The translations under genes and the position numbers were made by a program. The notes beneath the pieces are model-generated. The model was not told the DNA's origin and did not search any database. It saw only the letters and a program-made list of their open reading frames with translations. DNA of 64,000 nt from contig NZ_QKSB01000008.1 of NCBI RefSeq assembly GCF_003234935.1, forward strand, positions 62,001 through 126,000. Reading direction: 5' to 3'. This document shows, one piece after another, positions 36,733 to 46,147 of the stretch (position 1 is the first letter of the stretch; the number at the start of each line of letters is the position of its first letter). The DNA comes from Putridiphycobacter roseus. GTDB lineage: Bacteria; Bacteroidota; Bacteroidia; Flavobacteriales_D; Crocinitomicaceae.

Positions 36733-37536
36733 TTAAATGATCAATAGTGGTTTTTTGCTGTGCATGGCTAATTTTTTAGTCACACTACTATGCATTAACC
36801 CCTCAAGAAAAGAATAGCTTTTTTTATGAAGGACAATGATATTAGAGGCGTGGTTTTCTGTATAATTCAATACACCTTCAACCACACTATCATTTTCTTC
36901 TGTATGAAAAGAATATTGCGCATTATATCCATCTAAACCTAGAATCAAAGTTGCATGATCTGCTTTTTGCTCATTTTTAGGAACAACGGATACAATATCC
37001 ATATTTACATTTTCCAAACCAACAATATCATTCAATTTTTGTGCAACAGCCAAAATACTATCGTCTTCATTAGAAGCCAAAATAACATTTTTCCAGGCAG
37101 AGAATTGTGTTTCTTGTGGTACAACTACTATTGGGTAGTCAACCACTTTTATAGTAGCCAATGTATTACTACCAAATATTTTATTTTTTATGTTACTAGC
37201 TCCAGTGGTTCCCATAACAATTAAATCAATGCTATGATTCTTCGAAGCTATTTCGATCGTTTGTGTTAAAAAGCCATAACAACTGAATGGAATATATTCT
37301 ACACCTTTAAAATCTTCAATGTTTTTTAATTTATCTAGGAGTTTGGCTAAATCTTCTTTTGAATCCTTCTCCAAAATATCTGCAAAATTGATCATCACAT
37401 TGGAAGTCCCAGATGGGATTTGATAAGAATTCAACACCACAATTTTAGCACCTATTTGGGAAGCCAAATAACTTGCGTATTCTAATGCTTTATAAGCATT
37501 TTCTGAAAAATCTGTAGGTACTAAAATTGTCTTCAT
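36733..37536 (-). CDS. Universal stress protein with tandem Usp domains
   Basis: The protein is 267 residues from the start at 37536 (MKTILVPTDFSENAYKALEYA); the longer frame adds 21 residues with no merit. Two Usp units are fused in tandem. The first has the ATP-binding-type motif MGTTGASNIKNKIFGSNT near 118-135. The second (about 145-267) is degenerate and keeps only VLHKKSYSFLEGLMHSSVTK. Cytoplasmic; probably a stress-survival protein. Not in an operon. Confidence 0.88.
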   Translation of the reverse strand: MKTILVPTDFSENAYKALEYASYLASQIGAKIVVLNSYQIPSGTSNVMINFADILEKDSKEDLAKLLDKLKNIEDFKGVEYIPFSCYGFLTQTIEIASKNHSIDLIVMGTTGASNIKNKIFGSNTLATIKVVDYPIVVVPQETQFSAWKNVILASNEDDSILAVAQKLNDIVGLENVNMDIVSVVPKNEQKADHATLILGLDGYNAQYSFHTEENDSVVEGVLNYTENHASNIIVLHKKSYSFLEGLMHSSVTKKLAMHSKKPLLII

Positions 37537-37631
37537 CTTTAAATAATTAATCTTTCGATTTTCAAAATTAGAAAAATTTAAGTCAAACGAACTGCACATT
37601 GGTCAATTTACAAGATGATAAATATCATATC

Positions 37632-39311
37632 TTAAAAACTAGGTGCTGAAATAGTACGGTATTTTTTGACCGTTATATTTCTATTTTTCGGATACTTGAT
37701 TGTAAAAGAAACCTTATACACCTGTTGTTGTCCAGGTTGTAAAGCAAGTTTCCAAGATAAAATACCGGTATCTTCATTTTGAAAAGCACTGGATATTTCA
37801 TTTACACTTACAGTTATATCACTCTCTTGAGAAATTGGTATTTGATCAAACAAATCCATATTCAATGTAGTCCCCATGTTATTCTTTACAATAATCTCAT
37901 AAGTGTAAGTATCTTTTTTATTTGCGCCAATCATTTTAGTATTAGAAAATTCTTCCATTAATTTCTTCTCAACAACCACTTTATTATCTCTTCCAAAAGA
38001 CAAGCTCAAAGTATCATCCACATTACAAGTATTCAAATAAGATTCGCCAACATAAACCCCTTGATAGTAGACGTTAGATGGACCAGGGATTAAGTTTAAC
38101 TTTTCCCAACCAACAATATTTGCCATTAGAAAGGCATCTTTGTCTAGTTTAGGAACTGCTTTATGTGAAAAAGTTGCAGGTAAATCAAATGCATCAATAG
38201 CCACCAAATAAGGCTTGGAGTTGGAAGGAATGGAATAAGGTATTTTAATAGGGAATTCACTACTCAATTGTGGCACTTCTATGGATGTTATTTTTACTGC
38301 ATCCCCTACTTTATCTGCACCAAGTTTTCCACCTACGCCACTCAAATTCTGACTCATTTGAGGTACAGAAGCATTGGAATACCATTGATCGTACCCTCTA
38401 TTTTGTGGAACAATCACTGCCTTCCTTTTTGCAAATGCACTAGAAACTGTTCTATTATTTAAAAACCAAGCATCTAAAATAGGTGCAGACGCAGATAAAT
38501 TAGGATTGGAAGACGAAAGTGTTAGTTTCACCTCCTCCCAATCATTACCGGTATTATTAAACACCTTTGCTTTGTATTTAAGATTAATTATCCCAGAAAC
38601 ATCTTGGGCAGACAGGTCGTAATTTGCTTGCCAACCGCAGTTTGAAATAACGTACTTTAATTCCGTATTAATAGTTCGGTCAGACTTTGAATCTACAATT
38701 ACAACAATTTGATTACTGTGCGTTTGTTCTTTATAATTCAATTCTTGCAATTGACTAGATAAAGCATGAATTCTCGTTTGAACTTTCTTTTGTTTCCCTT
38801 TATAACTGCTAATTATTTTATTGAGTTCCATGGTTCTTTTCAAATGGTAATCGGCCATGGCTTTTAATTCACTGGCCAGCAATGTAGCTTGATTACCCTT
38901 GATATTCATATTGGTTTTTATCAATTGCAATTCTGATTGGTAAGCATTAACTTCGTCTTGGAAATTTTGTTTACTTTCATGGTACATTCTTAAAGAGTCG
39001 TTTATTGCTTTGAAAATCGGATTATCGTCCGTAAATTTCAAATAATCAATGGCGGTACTTACCGAGACCATGGTGACACTTTTATCGGCAATAAATTGAA
39101 TGCTTTTTTGATCCACCACGGTACTAATTCCAGTATACGTTAAAATATTTCGTCCTTTTTTCACACTAACGGGAGTGGTTCTTTTAACCTCTCCTCCTGT
39201 TATAAAAACAGTCACTTCTTTTATTTTTGTCGCAATAGATTGTTCAAAATCTTTTTGGGCAAACAAATGCGCGTTCCAAAAAAAGATGGTGAATAAGAGT
39301 ACACTTTTCAT
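37632..39311 (-). CDS. MuiA-like DUF4139/DUF4140 protein
   Basis: The 559-residue protein has a signal peptide (to about HLFAQ). An N-terminal DUF4140 region (IKEVTVFITGGEVKRTTPVSV near 31-51) is followed by a coiled coil (about 105-195) and then DUF4139 (ELKYVISNCGWQANYDLSAQDVSG onward). This is the layout of the 'mucoidy inhibitor MuiA' family. Function is not established; the beta-rich C-terminus and coiled coil suggest a periplasmic or envelope-bound structural protein. It lies at the border of the polysaccharide locus. Confidence 0.85.
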   Translation of the reverse strand: MKSVLLFTIFFWNAHLFAQKDFEQSIATKIKEVTVFITGGEVKRTTPVSVKKGRNILTYTGISTVVDQKSIQFIADKSVTMVSVSTAIDYLKFTDDNPIFKAINDSLRMYHESKQNFQDEVNAYQSELQLIKTNMNIKGNQATLLASELKAMADYHLKRTMELNKIISSYKGKQKKVQTRIHALSSQLQELNYKEQTHSNQIVVIVDSKSDRTINTELKYVISNCGWQANYDLSAQDVSGIINLKYKAKVFNNTGNDWEEVKLTLSSSNPNLSASAPILDAWFLNNRTVSSAFAKRKAVIVPQNRGYDQWYSNASVPQMSQNLSGVGGKLGADKVGDAVKITSIEVPQLSSEFPIKIPYSIPSNSKPYLVAIDAFDLPATFSHKAVPKLDKDAFLMANIVGWEKLNLIPGPSNVYYQGVYVGESYLNTCNVDDTLSLSFGRDNKVVVEKKLMEEFSNTKMIGANKKDTYTYEIIVKNNMGTTLNMDLFDQIPISQESDITVSVNEISSAFQNEDTGILSWKLALQPGQQQVYKVSFTIKYPKNRNITVKKYRTISAPSF

Positions 39312-39406
39312 AATTTCAATTTTACATGGTCAATTTAATCAAAATAGCCTGAAACTAGAGACAAATTAACAAGATTTACATCTACTAAGTCAGCAACCAA
39401 CATTAC

Positions 39407-40003
39407 TTACTTAAATATTTTAAAGATGGTTTGGAAGATGATTTTAAAGTCAGTGCCCAGACTTCTTTCCTCTAAGTATTTTTTATTCAAAGCCAATTTT
39501 GCAGGCATAATAATTTCAATGTAGGTTTTATCCGGATCTTCCGCTTTGCCTAAAATCTCTTGTTCATTGATAAATTCGAGAGAAGCAAAATCGGTTAAGC
39601 CTGGCCGCACAGACAAGACATTAAGCTGTTCTTTGTTATACAACTGTACGTATTTCGCTACTTCAGGTCGTGGTCCAACCACACTCATATCGCCTTTAAT
39701 AATATTGATTAATTGTGGCAACTCATCAATTTTATATTTTCGAATAAACCGTCCAACTTTTGTAATTCTGGCATCAGCACCAATCGTAATTTGGCCGGTT
39801 TTATCGGCATTGGATTTCATGGAACGAAATTTAAAAAGACCAAATGGTATTTGGTCTTTACCAATTCTCTCCTGTTTATAAAACACACCACCTTTGCTAT
39901 CCAACACAATAACGATTGCAATTACAATCATGATTGGTGCTAATAAAACCAGGACAAAAAATGCGGAAACTATATCAAAAATTCTTTTTAAAAAGGGATA
40001 CAT
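39407..40003 (-). CDS. Initiating sugar transferase (polyprenyl-phosphate glycosyl-1-P transferase, PglC type)
   Basis: The 198-residue membrane enzyme loads the first sugar-1-phosphate onto undecaprenyl phosphate at the inner membrane, starting a glycan repeat. It is a short single-domain form: one re-entrant hydrophobic helix (FFVLVLLAPIMIVIAIVIVL), then RIGKDQIPFGLFKFRSM, ADARITKVGRFIRKYKIDELPQ and GDMSVVGPRPE, which are the family's catalytic motifs with the Asp-Glu pair in KIDELPQ. Nearest match is PglC, which uses a UDP-diNAcBac-type sugar, but substrate is not certain. It starts one base after the wecB stop, so wecB and this gene are one unit. Confidence 0.9.
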   Translation of the reverse strand: MYPFLKRIFDIVSAFFVLVLLAPIMIVIAIVIVLDSKGGVFYKQERIGKDQIPFGLFKFRSMKSNADKTGQITIGADARITKVGRFIRKYKIDELPQLINIIKGDMSVVGPRPEVAKYVQLYNKEQLNVLSVRPGLTDFASLEFINEQEILGKAEDPDKTYIEIIMPAKLALNKKYLEERSLGTDFKIIFQTIFKIFK

Positions 40004-40004
40004 A

Positions 40005-41087
40005 TTAACTATTTAAAGCTTTTTTCAAAGCCATAATGATATTATTACTTGCCTGCCCATTGCCGTATAAATCCATGCTAAAATCTGACGCTTTATTCAG
40101 CATTTGTTGGAAACTTGCTTTAATTTTTTCAGTATCGGCACCCACTAACACATTCACGCCATTCTCAATCAACTCAACCCATTCCGTTTGGTCGCGCATG
40201 GTGACACAGTTTTTCTTAAAGAAGAAAGCCTCTTTTTGCAATCCCCCACTATCGGTCATAACCAAAGCGGCATGTTTAATCAATTCAATCATATCAAAAT
40301 AACCAACTGGATCAATAATTTTCACCTTTAAATTTAAGTGCGCAGTTTCAAGTTTACTTTTTGTTCTAGGATGTAAAGGCAAAACAATTGGACAAATTTT
40401 TTCATGAATGGCATTCAAAGCAGATACAATTGCAGTTAAACGACCAATATCGTCGGTGTTTTCTGCACGGTGTAAAGTTACCAAAGCGTATTGGTCTAAA
40501 CCAATTGATTTTAATACTGTTGATTTTTCAGCAGATATACCCGCATAAAACGCAGCGGCATCTTGCATCACATCACCCGATTTTATCACTTGACAATTTA
40601 TATTTTGATAACCTTCTTTCCTTAAATTATCGACGGCTGTTTGGGTGGGACAAAACAAAAAATCAGAAATCCTATCCGTTAAGATACGGTTTACTTCTTC
40701 GGGCATGTCCATATTATAACTTCTTAAACCCGCTTCGACATGTGCCACCTTAATGTGAATTTTTTTTGCAGCCAAAGCACCTGCAATGGTAGAATTTGTA
40801 TCGCCATAAACCAACAAAACATCTGGTTTTTCTTTCAACAACACCTCTTCAATCCCCTCCAGCATTCTACCCGTCATAGCGCCGTGACCCAAACTGTGGA
40901 TTCCTAAATTATAATTGGGTTTTGGAATTTCCATTTCAGAGAAAAATATTTCACTCATATTTGCATCAAAATGCTGTCCAGTATGAACAATTATTTCCTC
41001 AACATCATCATGTTTTGCAATTTCACGACTCAATGCAGCAGCCTTAATAAATTGTGGACGGGCACCAATAATAGTTAGGATTTTCAT
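40005..41087 (-). CDS. wecB: Non-hydrolysing UDP-GlcNAc 2-epimerase
   Basis: The 360-residue enzyme interconverts UDP-GlcNAc and UDP-ManNAc. Motifs are GARPQFIKAAAL (N-terminus), VHTGQHFDANMS, VYGDTNSTIAGALAAKK, VEAGLRSYN, LHRAENTDD, and TDSGGLQKEA near 276-285 (substrate-binding loop). It provides ManNAc for surface glycans. It is coupled to the initiating sugar transferase and divergent from the legionaminic acid operon. It is distinct from the NeuC-type hydrolysing epimerase in that operon. Confidence 0.93.
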   Translation of the reverse strand: MKILTIIGARPQFIKAAALSREIAKHDDVEEIIVHTGQHFDANMSEIFFSEMEIPKPNYNLGIHSLGHGAMTGRMLEGIEEVLLKEKPDVLLVYGDTNSTIAGALAAKKIHIKVAHVEAGLRSYNMDMPEEVNRILTDRISDFLFCPTQTAVDNLRKEGYQNINCQVIKSGDVMQDAAAFYAGISAEKSTVLKSIGLDQYALVTLHRAENTDDIGRLTAIVSALNAIHEKICPIVLPLHPRTKSKLETAHLNLKVKIIDPVGYFDMIELIKHAALVMTDSGGLQKEAFFFKKNCVTMRDQTEWVELIENGVNVLVGADTEKIKASFQQMLNKASDFSMDLYGNGQASNNIIMALKKALNS

Positions 41088-41115
41088 TGATTCAATATGC
41101 TTTTCAAATAATTAT

Positions 41116-41123
41116 CAAAAGTA
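41116..41123 (-). promoter_or_regulatory. Putative -7 element TACTTTTG of wecB
   Basis: Minus-strand match to TAnnTTTG, 29 bases before the wecB start. Confidence 0.5.
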
Positions 41124-41229
41124 ATAATTTATCAATTGCAAGTTCCAAAAATCAATTTTAATAGCAAATTAGGGCAGACATTTAATATTTATTTCGTCCA
41201 TTAATCCTTTAAAATTGCTCAAAAAAAAG

Positions 41230-41237
41230 TAATTTTG
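41230..41237 (+). promoter_or_regulatory. Putative -7 element TAATTTTG of the legionaminic acid operon
   Basis: Match to TAnnTTTG, 30 bases before legB and the only candidate start for the seven-gene operon. No -33 TTG at a good distance is seen. Confidence 0.45.
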
Positions 41238-41266
41238 ACTGAACTATTTCAAAATAATAAAGTAAG

Positions 41267-42256
41267 ATGTCGAAAAAAGTATTGGTAACCGGAGCAGATG
41301 GTTTTATTGGAAGTCATTTAGTCGAAGAATTAATTCTTCAAGGATATGATGTAAAAGCTTTTTGCTATTATAATTCATTTAATTCTTGGGGTTGGTTAGA
41401 TAGCTTTCCAAAATCTTTATTGGATAAGATTGAAATATTTACTGGAGATGTAAGGGATCCAAATGGGGTAAGAACTGCTATGAAAGGTTGCGATATGGTA
41501 TTTCACCTTGCGGCATTAATTGCAATACCATATTCTTATCATTCACCAGATAGTTATGTAGATACCAATATCAAGGGGACATTAAATATTATTCAAGCCG
41601 CCAAAGATTTAGAAATTGAACGTGTTTTAGTCACTTCCACTTCTGAAATTTATGGTACTGCGCAATATGTTCCGATTGATGAAAAGCATCCAAAACAACC
41701 ACAATCACCATATTCTGCTTCCAAAATTGGTGCCGATTGTATGGCCGATTCTTTTTACCGTTCATTCGACATGCCAATCACTATAGTAAGACCGTTTAAC
41801 ACTTACGGACCTAGACAATCGGCTAGAGCAATAATACCTACCATCATTTCTCAATTATTAAATGGCTATGAGGAGATTAAACTAGGAGATTTAACACCAA
41901 CAAGAGATTTATTATTTGTAAAAGATACGGTAAAAGGATTTATCGAAATATCGAAAAGTAATTTCTTAATTGGGCATGAATGTAACATTGCAACCAATTC
42001 AGAAATTTCCATGCAAAAAATGGCGGATACATTGATTCACCTCATCAATCCTTCTGCAAAAATAATTCAAGATACGGATAGATTAAGACCTGAGAAATCG
42101 GAGGTATTTAGATTATTCGGGGATAATAAAAAAATTATTGAACACACGAACTGGAAGGTAGAACACACATTAGAACAAGGACTACAAGCGACAATTGATT
42201 GGTTTTCGGAAGCAGAAAACTTAAAACAATACAAAGCCGGAATTTACAATGTATAA
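41267..42256 (+). CDS. legB: LegB-type nucleotide-sugar 4,6-dehydratase
   Basis: The 329-residue extended SDR is the first dedicated legionaminic acid enzyme: it makes the 4-keto-6-deoxy form of a nucleotide-GlcNAc. The NAD-binding TGADGFIG is at 8-15 and the catalytic YSASK (Tyr149, Lys153) follows TSTSEIYG. Order and neighbours (aminotransferase next) identify it as LegB rather than a general epimerase. In Campylobacter the substrate is GDP-GlcNAc; the PtmE-like gene downstream suggests the same here. It overlaps legC by 8 bases. Confidence 0.88.
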   Translation: MSKKVLVTGADGFIGSHLVEELILQGYDVKAFCYYNSFNSWGWLDSFPKSLLDKIEIFTGDVRDPNGVRTAMKGCDMVFHLAALIAIPYSYHSPDSYVDTNIKGTLNIIQAAKDLEIERVLVTSTSEIYGTAQYVPIDEKHPKQPQSPYSASKIGADCMADSFYRSFDMPITIVRPFNTYGPRQSARAIIPTIISQLLNGYEEIKLGDLTPTRDLLFVKDTVKGFIEISKSNFLIGHECNIATNSEISMQKMADTLIHLINPSAKIIQDTDRLRPEKSEVFRLFGDNKKIIEHTNWKVEHTLEQGLQATIDWFSEAENLKQYKAGIYNV

Positions 42257-43415
42257 TCGAGATATGACGGAAGCATTAATTCAATTTATCCGCGAGACAT
42301 ACCATGAACCTACAAAATTTATTCCCTTACACGAACCACGTTTTATTGGGAATGAAAGAAAATATGTAATGGATGCAATTGACTCCACCTTTGTTTCTTC
42401 TGTAGGCCAATACGTTGACAAGTTTGAGCAAATGATGTGTGAAATTACAGGCAGTAAATTTGCAATTGCTACAGTAAACGGGACCAATTCATTGCATTTG
42501 GCAATTGTTTTAGCTGGAGTTCAAAAAAACGAAGAAGTAATAACGCAGCCATTAACTTTTATTGCAACAGCCAACGCCATTTCCTATGCCAACGCCATTC
42601 CTCATTTTGTGGATGTGGACAAAGAAACCATGGGACTTTCGCCAACAAAATTAGAAGCGCATTTATTGGCTACAACCGAAATGAAAAACGGTTTTTGTTA
42701 CAATAAAGTAACCGGAAATAAAATTTCGGCCTGTATACCAATGCATACTTTTGGTTTACCGATTGAAATAGACAAAATGTTAGCTGTCTGCGAAAAATTC
42801 AACATCACACTTATAGAAGATGCTGCAGAATCACTGGGTAGTTATTACCAAGGAAAACACACAGGAACTTTTGGCAAAATGGGTATTTTCAGTTTTAACG
42901 GAAACAAAACAGTTACTGCTGGTGGCGGAGGTGCATTAATTACCAACGACCCAGAAATAGCGAAACGCGCAAAGCATTTATCTACCCAAGCGAAAATTCC
43001 ACACCAATGGAATTACGAGCATGATGAAGTTGGCTACAATTACCGTATGCCTAACCTTAACGCCGCATTAGTTTGCGCACAGCTTGAACAGCTTCCAGCA
43101 TTTGTACAAAACAAAAGAGATTTATCGGCAATGTATGCGGATTTTTTCAGCAATTATCCAGAGATACAATATGTAAAAGAAATACCAGAAGCAAAAGCAA
43201 ATTACTGGCTTAATGCGATAATACTAAAAGACCGCGCTGCAAGAGACTTATTTTTAACAGAAACCAATAAAGCAGGTATAATGACCCGACCAATTTGGGC
43301 TTTAATGAACAAGTTAGAAATGTTTAAACAAGCACCATCCGGAGACTTAACCAATGCAGAATGGTTAGCAGACAGGGTAGTAAATATCACTTCAAGTGTA
43401 AGAATAAATGAATAA
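42249..43415 (+). CDS. legC: LegC-type PLP aminotransferase
   Basis: The 388-residue DegT/DnrJ/EryC1/StrS protein adds the amino group at C4 of the 4-keto sugar with glutamate. The internal aldimine Lys220 is in FNGNKTVTAGGGG, and Asp191 in EDAAESLGS binds the PLP ring N. The size and the FIPLHEPRFIGNERKYV N-terminus fit the LegC subgroup. The start at 42249 overlaps the legB stop by 8 bases; Met6 (42264) is an alternative. It overlaps the next gene by 8 bases as well. Confidence 0.9.
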   Translation: MYNRDMTEALIQFIRETYHEPTKFIPLHEPRFIGNERKYVMDAIDSTFVSSVGQYVDKFEQMMCEITGSKFAIATVNGTNSLHLAIVLAGVQKNEEVITQPLTFIATANAISYANAIPHFVDVDKETMGLSPTKLEAHLLATTEMKNGFCYNKVTGNKISACIPMHTFGLPIEIDKMLAVCEKFNITLIEDAAESLGSYYQGKHTGTFGKMGIFSFNGNKTVTAGGGGALITNDPEIAKRAKHLSTQAKIPHQWNYEHDEVGYNYRMPNLNAALVCAQLEQLPAFVQNKRDLSAMYADFFSNYPEIQYVKEIPEAKANYWLNAIILKDRAARDLFLTETNKAGIMTRPIWALMNKLEMFKQAPSGDLTNAEWLADRVVNITSSVRINE

Positions 43416-44049
43416 AAAAGCAATTATATTAATTGGTGGTGGTGGACACTGTAAATCCTGCATTGATGTCATTGAATCGACCAATGAATTTGAAATTGCT
43501 GGTATTGTAGACAGTCAACTAGCCTTGGGAGAAACAGTTTTTGGTTACCCAGTTTTAGGTAAAGATGAAGACTTAGCTACCTTGAGAAAAAAATACGAAC
43601 ACGCCTTAATTACGGTTGGACAAATTCGTTCAGCCAAGGTGCGCATTAAAATATTTGAACTCCTTCAGTCATTAGAATTTAACTTACCAAACATAGTAGC
43701 CGCTACGGCACACATTGGAAAAAACGTGCAATTAGGACAAGGCACTATCGTCATGCATCAGGTTTTGGTTAATTCCGACACAACCATTGGCGATAATTGC
43801 ATTATTAACTCAAAAGCATTAGTGGAACACGACTGTAAAGTTGGCGACCACACCCACATATCCACCGCGGCCACCATTAATGGAACCGTAACCATAGGGA
43901 GCGAATGTTTTATTGGTTCTCGCGTAAGTTTTGTAAACAATATTGACATCACCGACAATGTATTTATAGGCATCAATTCAACCATCAGTAAATCGATTAC
44001 TGAACCAGGAATGTATTTGAGAAACCCAGTAAAAAAACAGAACAAATGA
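43408..44049 (+). CDS. legH: LegH/NeuD-like sugar O/N-acetyltransferase
   Basis: The 213-residue protein joins an N-terminal Rossmann-like half (IILIGGGGHCKSCIDVIES) to a left-handed parallel beta-helix of hexapeptide repeats (GQGTIVMHQVLVNSDTTIGD ... GDHTHISTAATINGTVTIG). This is the PglD/NeuD acetyltransferase fold using acetyl-CoA. In the pathway it should N-acetylate the C4 amino sugar made by LegC. The family also contains O-acetyltransferases, but position between legC and legI favours LegH. It overlaps legI by 4 bases. Confidence 0.82.
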   Translation: MNKKAIILIGGGGHCKSCIDVIESTNEFEIAGIVDSQLALGETVFGYPVLGKDEDLATLRKKYEHALITVGQIRSAKVRIKIFELLQSLEFNLPNIVAATAHIGKNVQLGQGTIVMHQVLVNSDTTIGDNCIINSKALVEHDCKVGDHTHISTAATINGTVTIGSECFIGSRVSFVNNIDITDNVFIGINSTISKSITEPGMYLRNPVKKQNK

Positions 44050-45050
44050 GTAAAACATTAATCATAGCAGAAGCAGGCGTTAACCATAATGGAGACATTG
44101 AAATTGCCAAGGAGCTAATTGATGTTGCAGCCAAAGCAGGAGTTGACTATGTGAAATTTCAAACTTTTAAAGCAGCTCAATTGGTCAATAAAGCAGCTAA
44201 AAAAGCAGCATACCAACAAACGAATACCAAAAATAAGGATTCTCAATTTGAGATGTTACGGAAACTAGAATTATCAGAAAGCGCCCATTTTGATTTAATA
44301 GATTATTGCGAAAAAGTAGGTGTCAAATTTTTGTCTACTGCTTTTGATTTTGATAGTATTGAGTTCCTAAAAAATAAAATTGACTTTTATAAAATCCCAT
44401 CCGGAGAAATTAACAACCTACCCTATTTGGAAAAAGTAGCCGCATTAAAGCTACCGATTGTCATGAGTACTGGCATGGCAGACATGGCAGAAGTAGAAGC
44501 TGCATTTAATGTACTCTTACAAAATGGCATTCCAAAAGAAACCATTAAAATATTACATTGCAACACCGAATATCCTACCCCAATGGAAGACGTCAACTTG
44601 AATGCCATGTTGAGCATCCAACAAAAACTAGGGGTCGAAGTTGGTTATTCAGACCATACCTTGGGGATTGAGATTCCAATTGCCGCAGTAGCTTTAGGCG
44701 CAACTGTGATAGAAAAACACTTTACTTTGGACAGAAATATGGAAGGTCCCGACCATAAAGCATCTTTAGAGCCACAACAATTAATGGACATGGTTGCTGC
44801 CATCCGAAACATTGAAAAAGCCATGGGGAACGGCATTAAAACACCTTCGGCAAGTGAGCAAAAAAACATTGCAGTAGCCAGAAAAAGTATTGTAGCGGGA
44901 CAAGTGATAAAAAAAGGAGATTCGTTTACGGCCATTAACCTAAGCGTTAAAAGACCAGGAACAGGATTATCCCCCATGAAATGGCATCAAATAATTGGTG
45001 AAAAAGCAACACAAGATTATCAAATAGATGATTTAATAAAAGAACAATGA
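44046..45050 (+). CDS. legI: Legionaminic acid synthase (NeuB family)
   Basis: The 334-residue enzyme condenses a 2,4-diacetamido-hexose with phosphoenolpyruvate to give legionaminic acid. It has the NeuB barrel (IAEAGVNHNGDIEIAKELID, DYVKFQTFKA, PSGEINNLPYLEKV, STGMADMAEVEAA, HCNTEYPTP, GYSDHTLG, EKHFTLDRNMEGPDHKASLEP) and the C-terminal SAF antifreeze-like domain (RKSIVAGQVIKKGDSFT). Sialic and legionaminic acid synthases cannot be separated by motif alone; the LegB/LegC context favours legionaminic acid. Overlaps neighbours by 4 bases on both sides. Confidence 0.9.
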   Translation: MSKTLIIAEAGVNHNGDIEIAKELIDVAAKAGVDYVKFQTFKAAQLVNKAAKKAAYQQTNTKNKDSQFEMLRKLELSESAHFDLIDYCEKVGVKFLSTAFDFDSIEFLKNKIDFYKIPSGEINNLPYLEKVAALKLPIVMSTGMADMAEVEAAFNVLLQNGIPKETIKILHCNTEYPTPMEDVNLNAMLSIQQKLGVEVGYSDHTLGIEIPIAAVALGATVIEKHFTLDRNMEGPDHKASLEPQQLMDMVAAIRNIEKAMGNGIKTPSASEQKNIAVARKSIVAGQVIKKGDSFTAINLSVKRPGTGLSPMKWHQIIGEKATQDYQIDDLIKEQ

Positions 45051-46147
45051 AAATAGGGGTACTTACCAGTTCAAGAGCAGATTTTGGGATTTATCTTCCA
45101 TTATTAAAAAAACTGCAAGCCGATACTTATTTTGAGCTTGAACTCATCATTTTTGGAACACACCTTTCCAAAGCGCATGGGGAAACCATTCAAGAAATAA
45201 TACAATACAACTTTAATCCAACACATCAATTAAACACTTACTTACCTTCCGATAGTCCATTAGCATTATCTAAAGCAATAGCCCATACCAGTAATCTTTT
45301 TGCCGATTTCTGGGCCAATCATACTTTCGACATGGTTATTTCCTTAGGGGACCGTTACGAAATGTACGCTGCAGTAAGTGCCGCCAGTCCATTCAATATA
45401 AATATTGCGCATTTACATGCAGGAGAAACCACATTAGGTGCCATTGACAATGCATACCGCCATTGTATTTCCCTTTTTTCAAAATACTTATTTGTCACTA
45501 CTGAAAAATACAAAAAAAGGGCAGCAGAAATTGTGGAAGCAAGTACCCAAATTTACAATGTTGGCGCATTAAGCGTAGACAATTTAGCCAACATTCCATA
45601 CTTATCCATTCCCGAGTTTAAAGCTAAATTTGGCATTGATTTAAGTAAGCCAACCATACTTTCCACATTCCATCCCGAAACGGTATCCTTTGAAAAAAAC
45701 GAAGCATACATTGATGCGTTATTAAAATCATTTGAGCAATTAATAAGTCATTATCAAATAGTAATCACCATGCCCAATACAGATACCATGGGTCAAATGG
45801 TGCGGGATAAAATATTAGCATTTCAACAAAAACAACCCCTTTTAAAAGTGGTGGAATCATTTGGCATGTTAGGCTACCTTTCCTGCATGAAACATGCAGC
45901 TTTTTTATTGGGTAATACCTCCAGTGGATTTGTAGAAGCCACCTATTTTCCTAAATATGTTATTAACTTAGGGGAAAGACAAAAGGGAAGGTTGGAAACT
46001 AAAAACATTTTAACTACTCCTGTAGAAGCTTCGGCTATTCTTGCAAAAGTAGCCCAAATAGAAAAACTACCTCTTCTTAAAAATTTGAATATCTATGGAG
46101 ATGGAAATACGGCAGAAAAAATCATTACAATACTTAAATCACTATGA
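45047..46147 (+). CDS. legG: Hydrolysing nucleotide-sugar 2-epimerase (LegG/NeuC)
   Basis: The 366-residue GT-B-fold enzyme hydrolyses and epimerises the nucleotide sugar, releasing the 2,4-diacetamido-trideoxymannose used by LegI. Motifs are GVLTSSRADFGIYLPLLKKL at the start, ISLGDRYEMYAA near 100, AHLHAGETTLGAIDNAYRHCI near 123, and NTSSGFVEATYFPKYVINLGERQKGR towards the end. These mark the NeuC/LegG group rather than WecB. Position in the operon agrees. The substrate is GDP- or UDP-linked depending on the activation route. Confidence 0.9.
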   Translation: MKIGVLTSSRADFGIYLPLLKKLQADTYFELELIIFGTHLSKAHGETIQEIIQYNFNPTHQLNTYLPSDSPLALSKAIAHTSNLFADFWANHTFDMVISLGDRYEMYAAVSAASPFNINIAHLHAGETTLGAIDNAYRHCISLFSKYLFVTTEKYKKRAAEIVEASTQIYNVGALSVDNLANIPYLSIPEFKAKFGIDLSKPTILSTFHPETVSFEKNEAYIDALLKSFEQLISHYQIVITMPNTDTMGQMVRDKILAFQQKQPLLKVVESFGMLGYLSCMKHAAFLLGNTSSGFVEATYFPKYVINLGERQKGRLETKNILTTPVEASAILAKVAQIEKLPLLKNLNIYGDGNTAEKIITILKSL

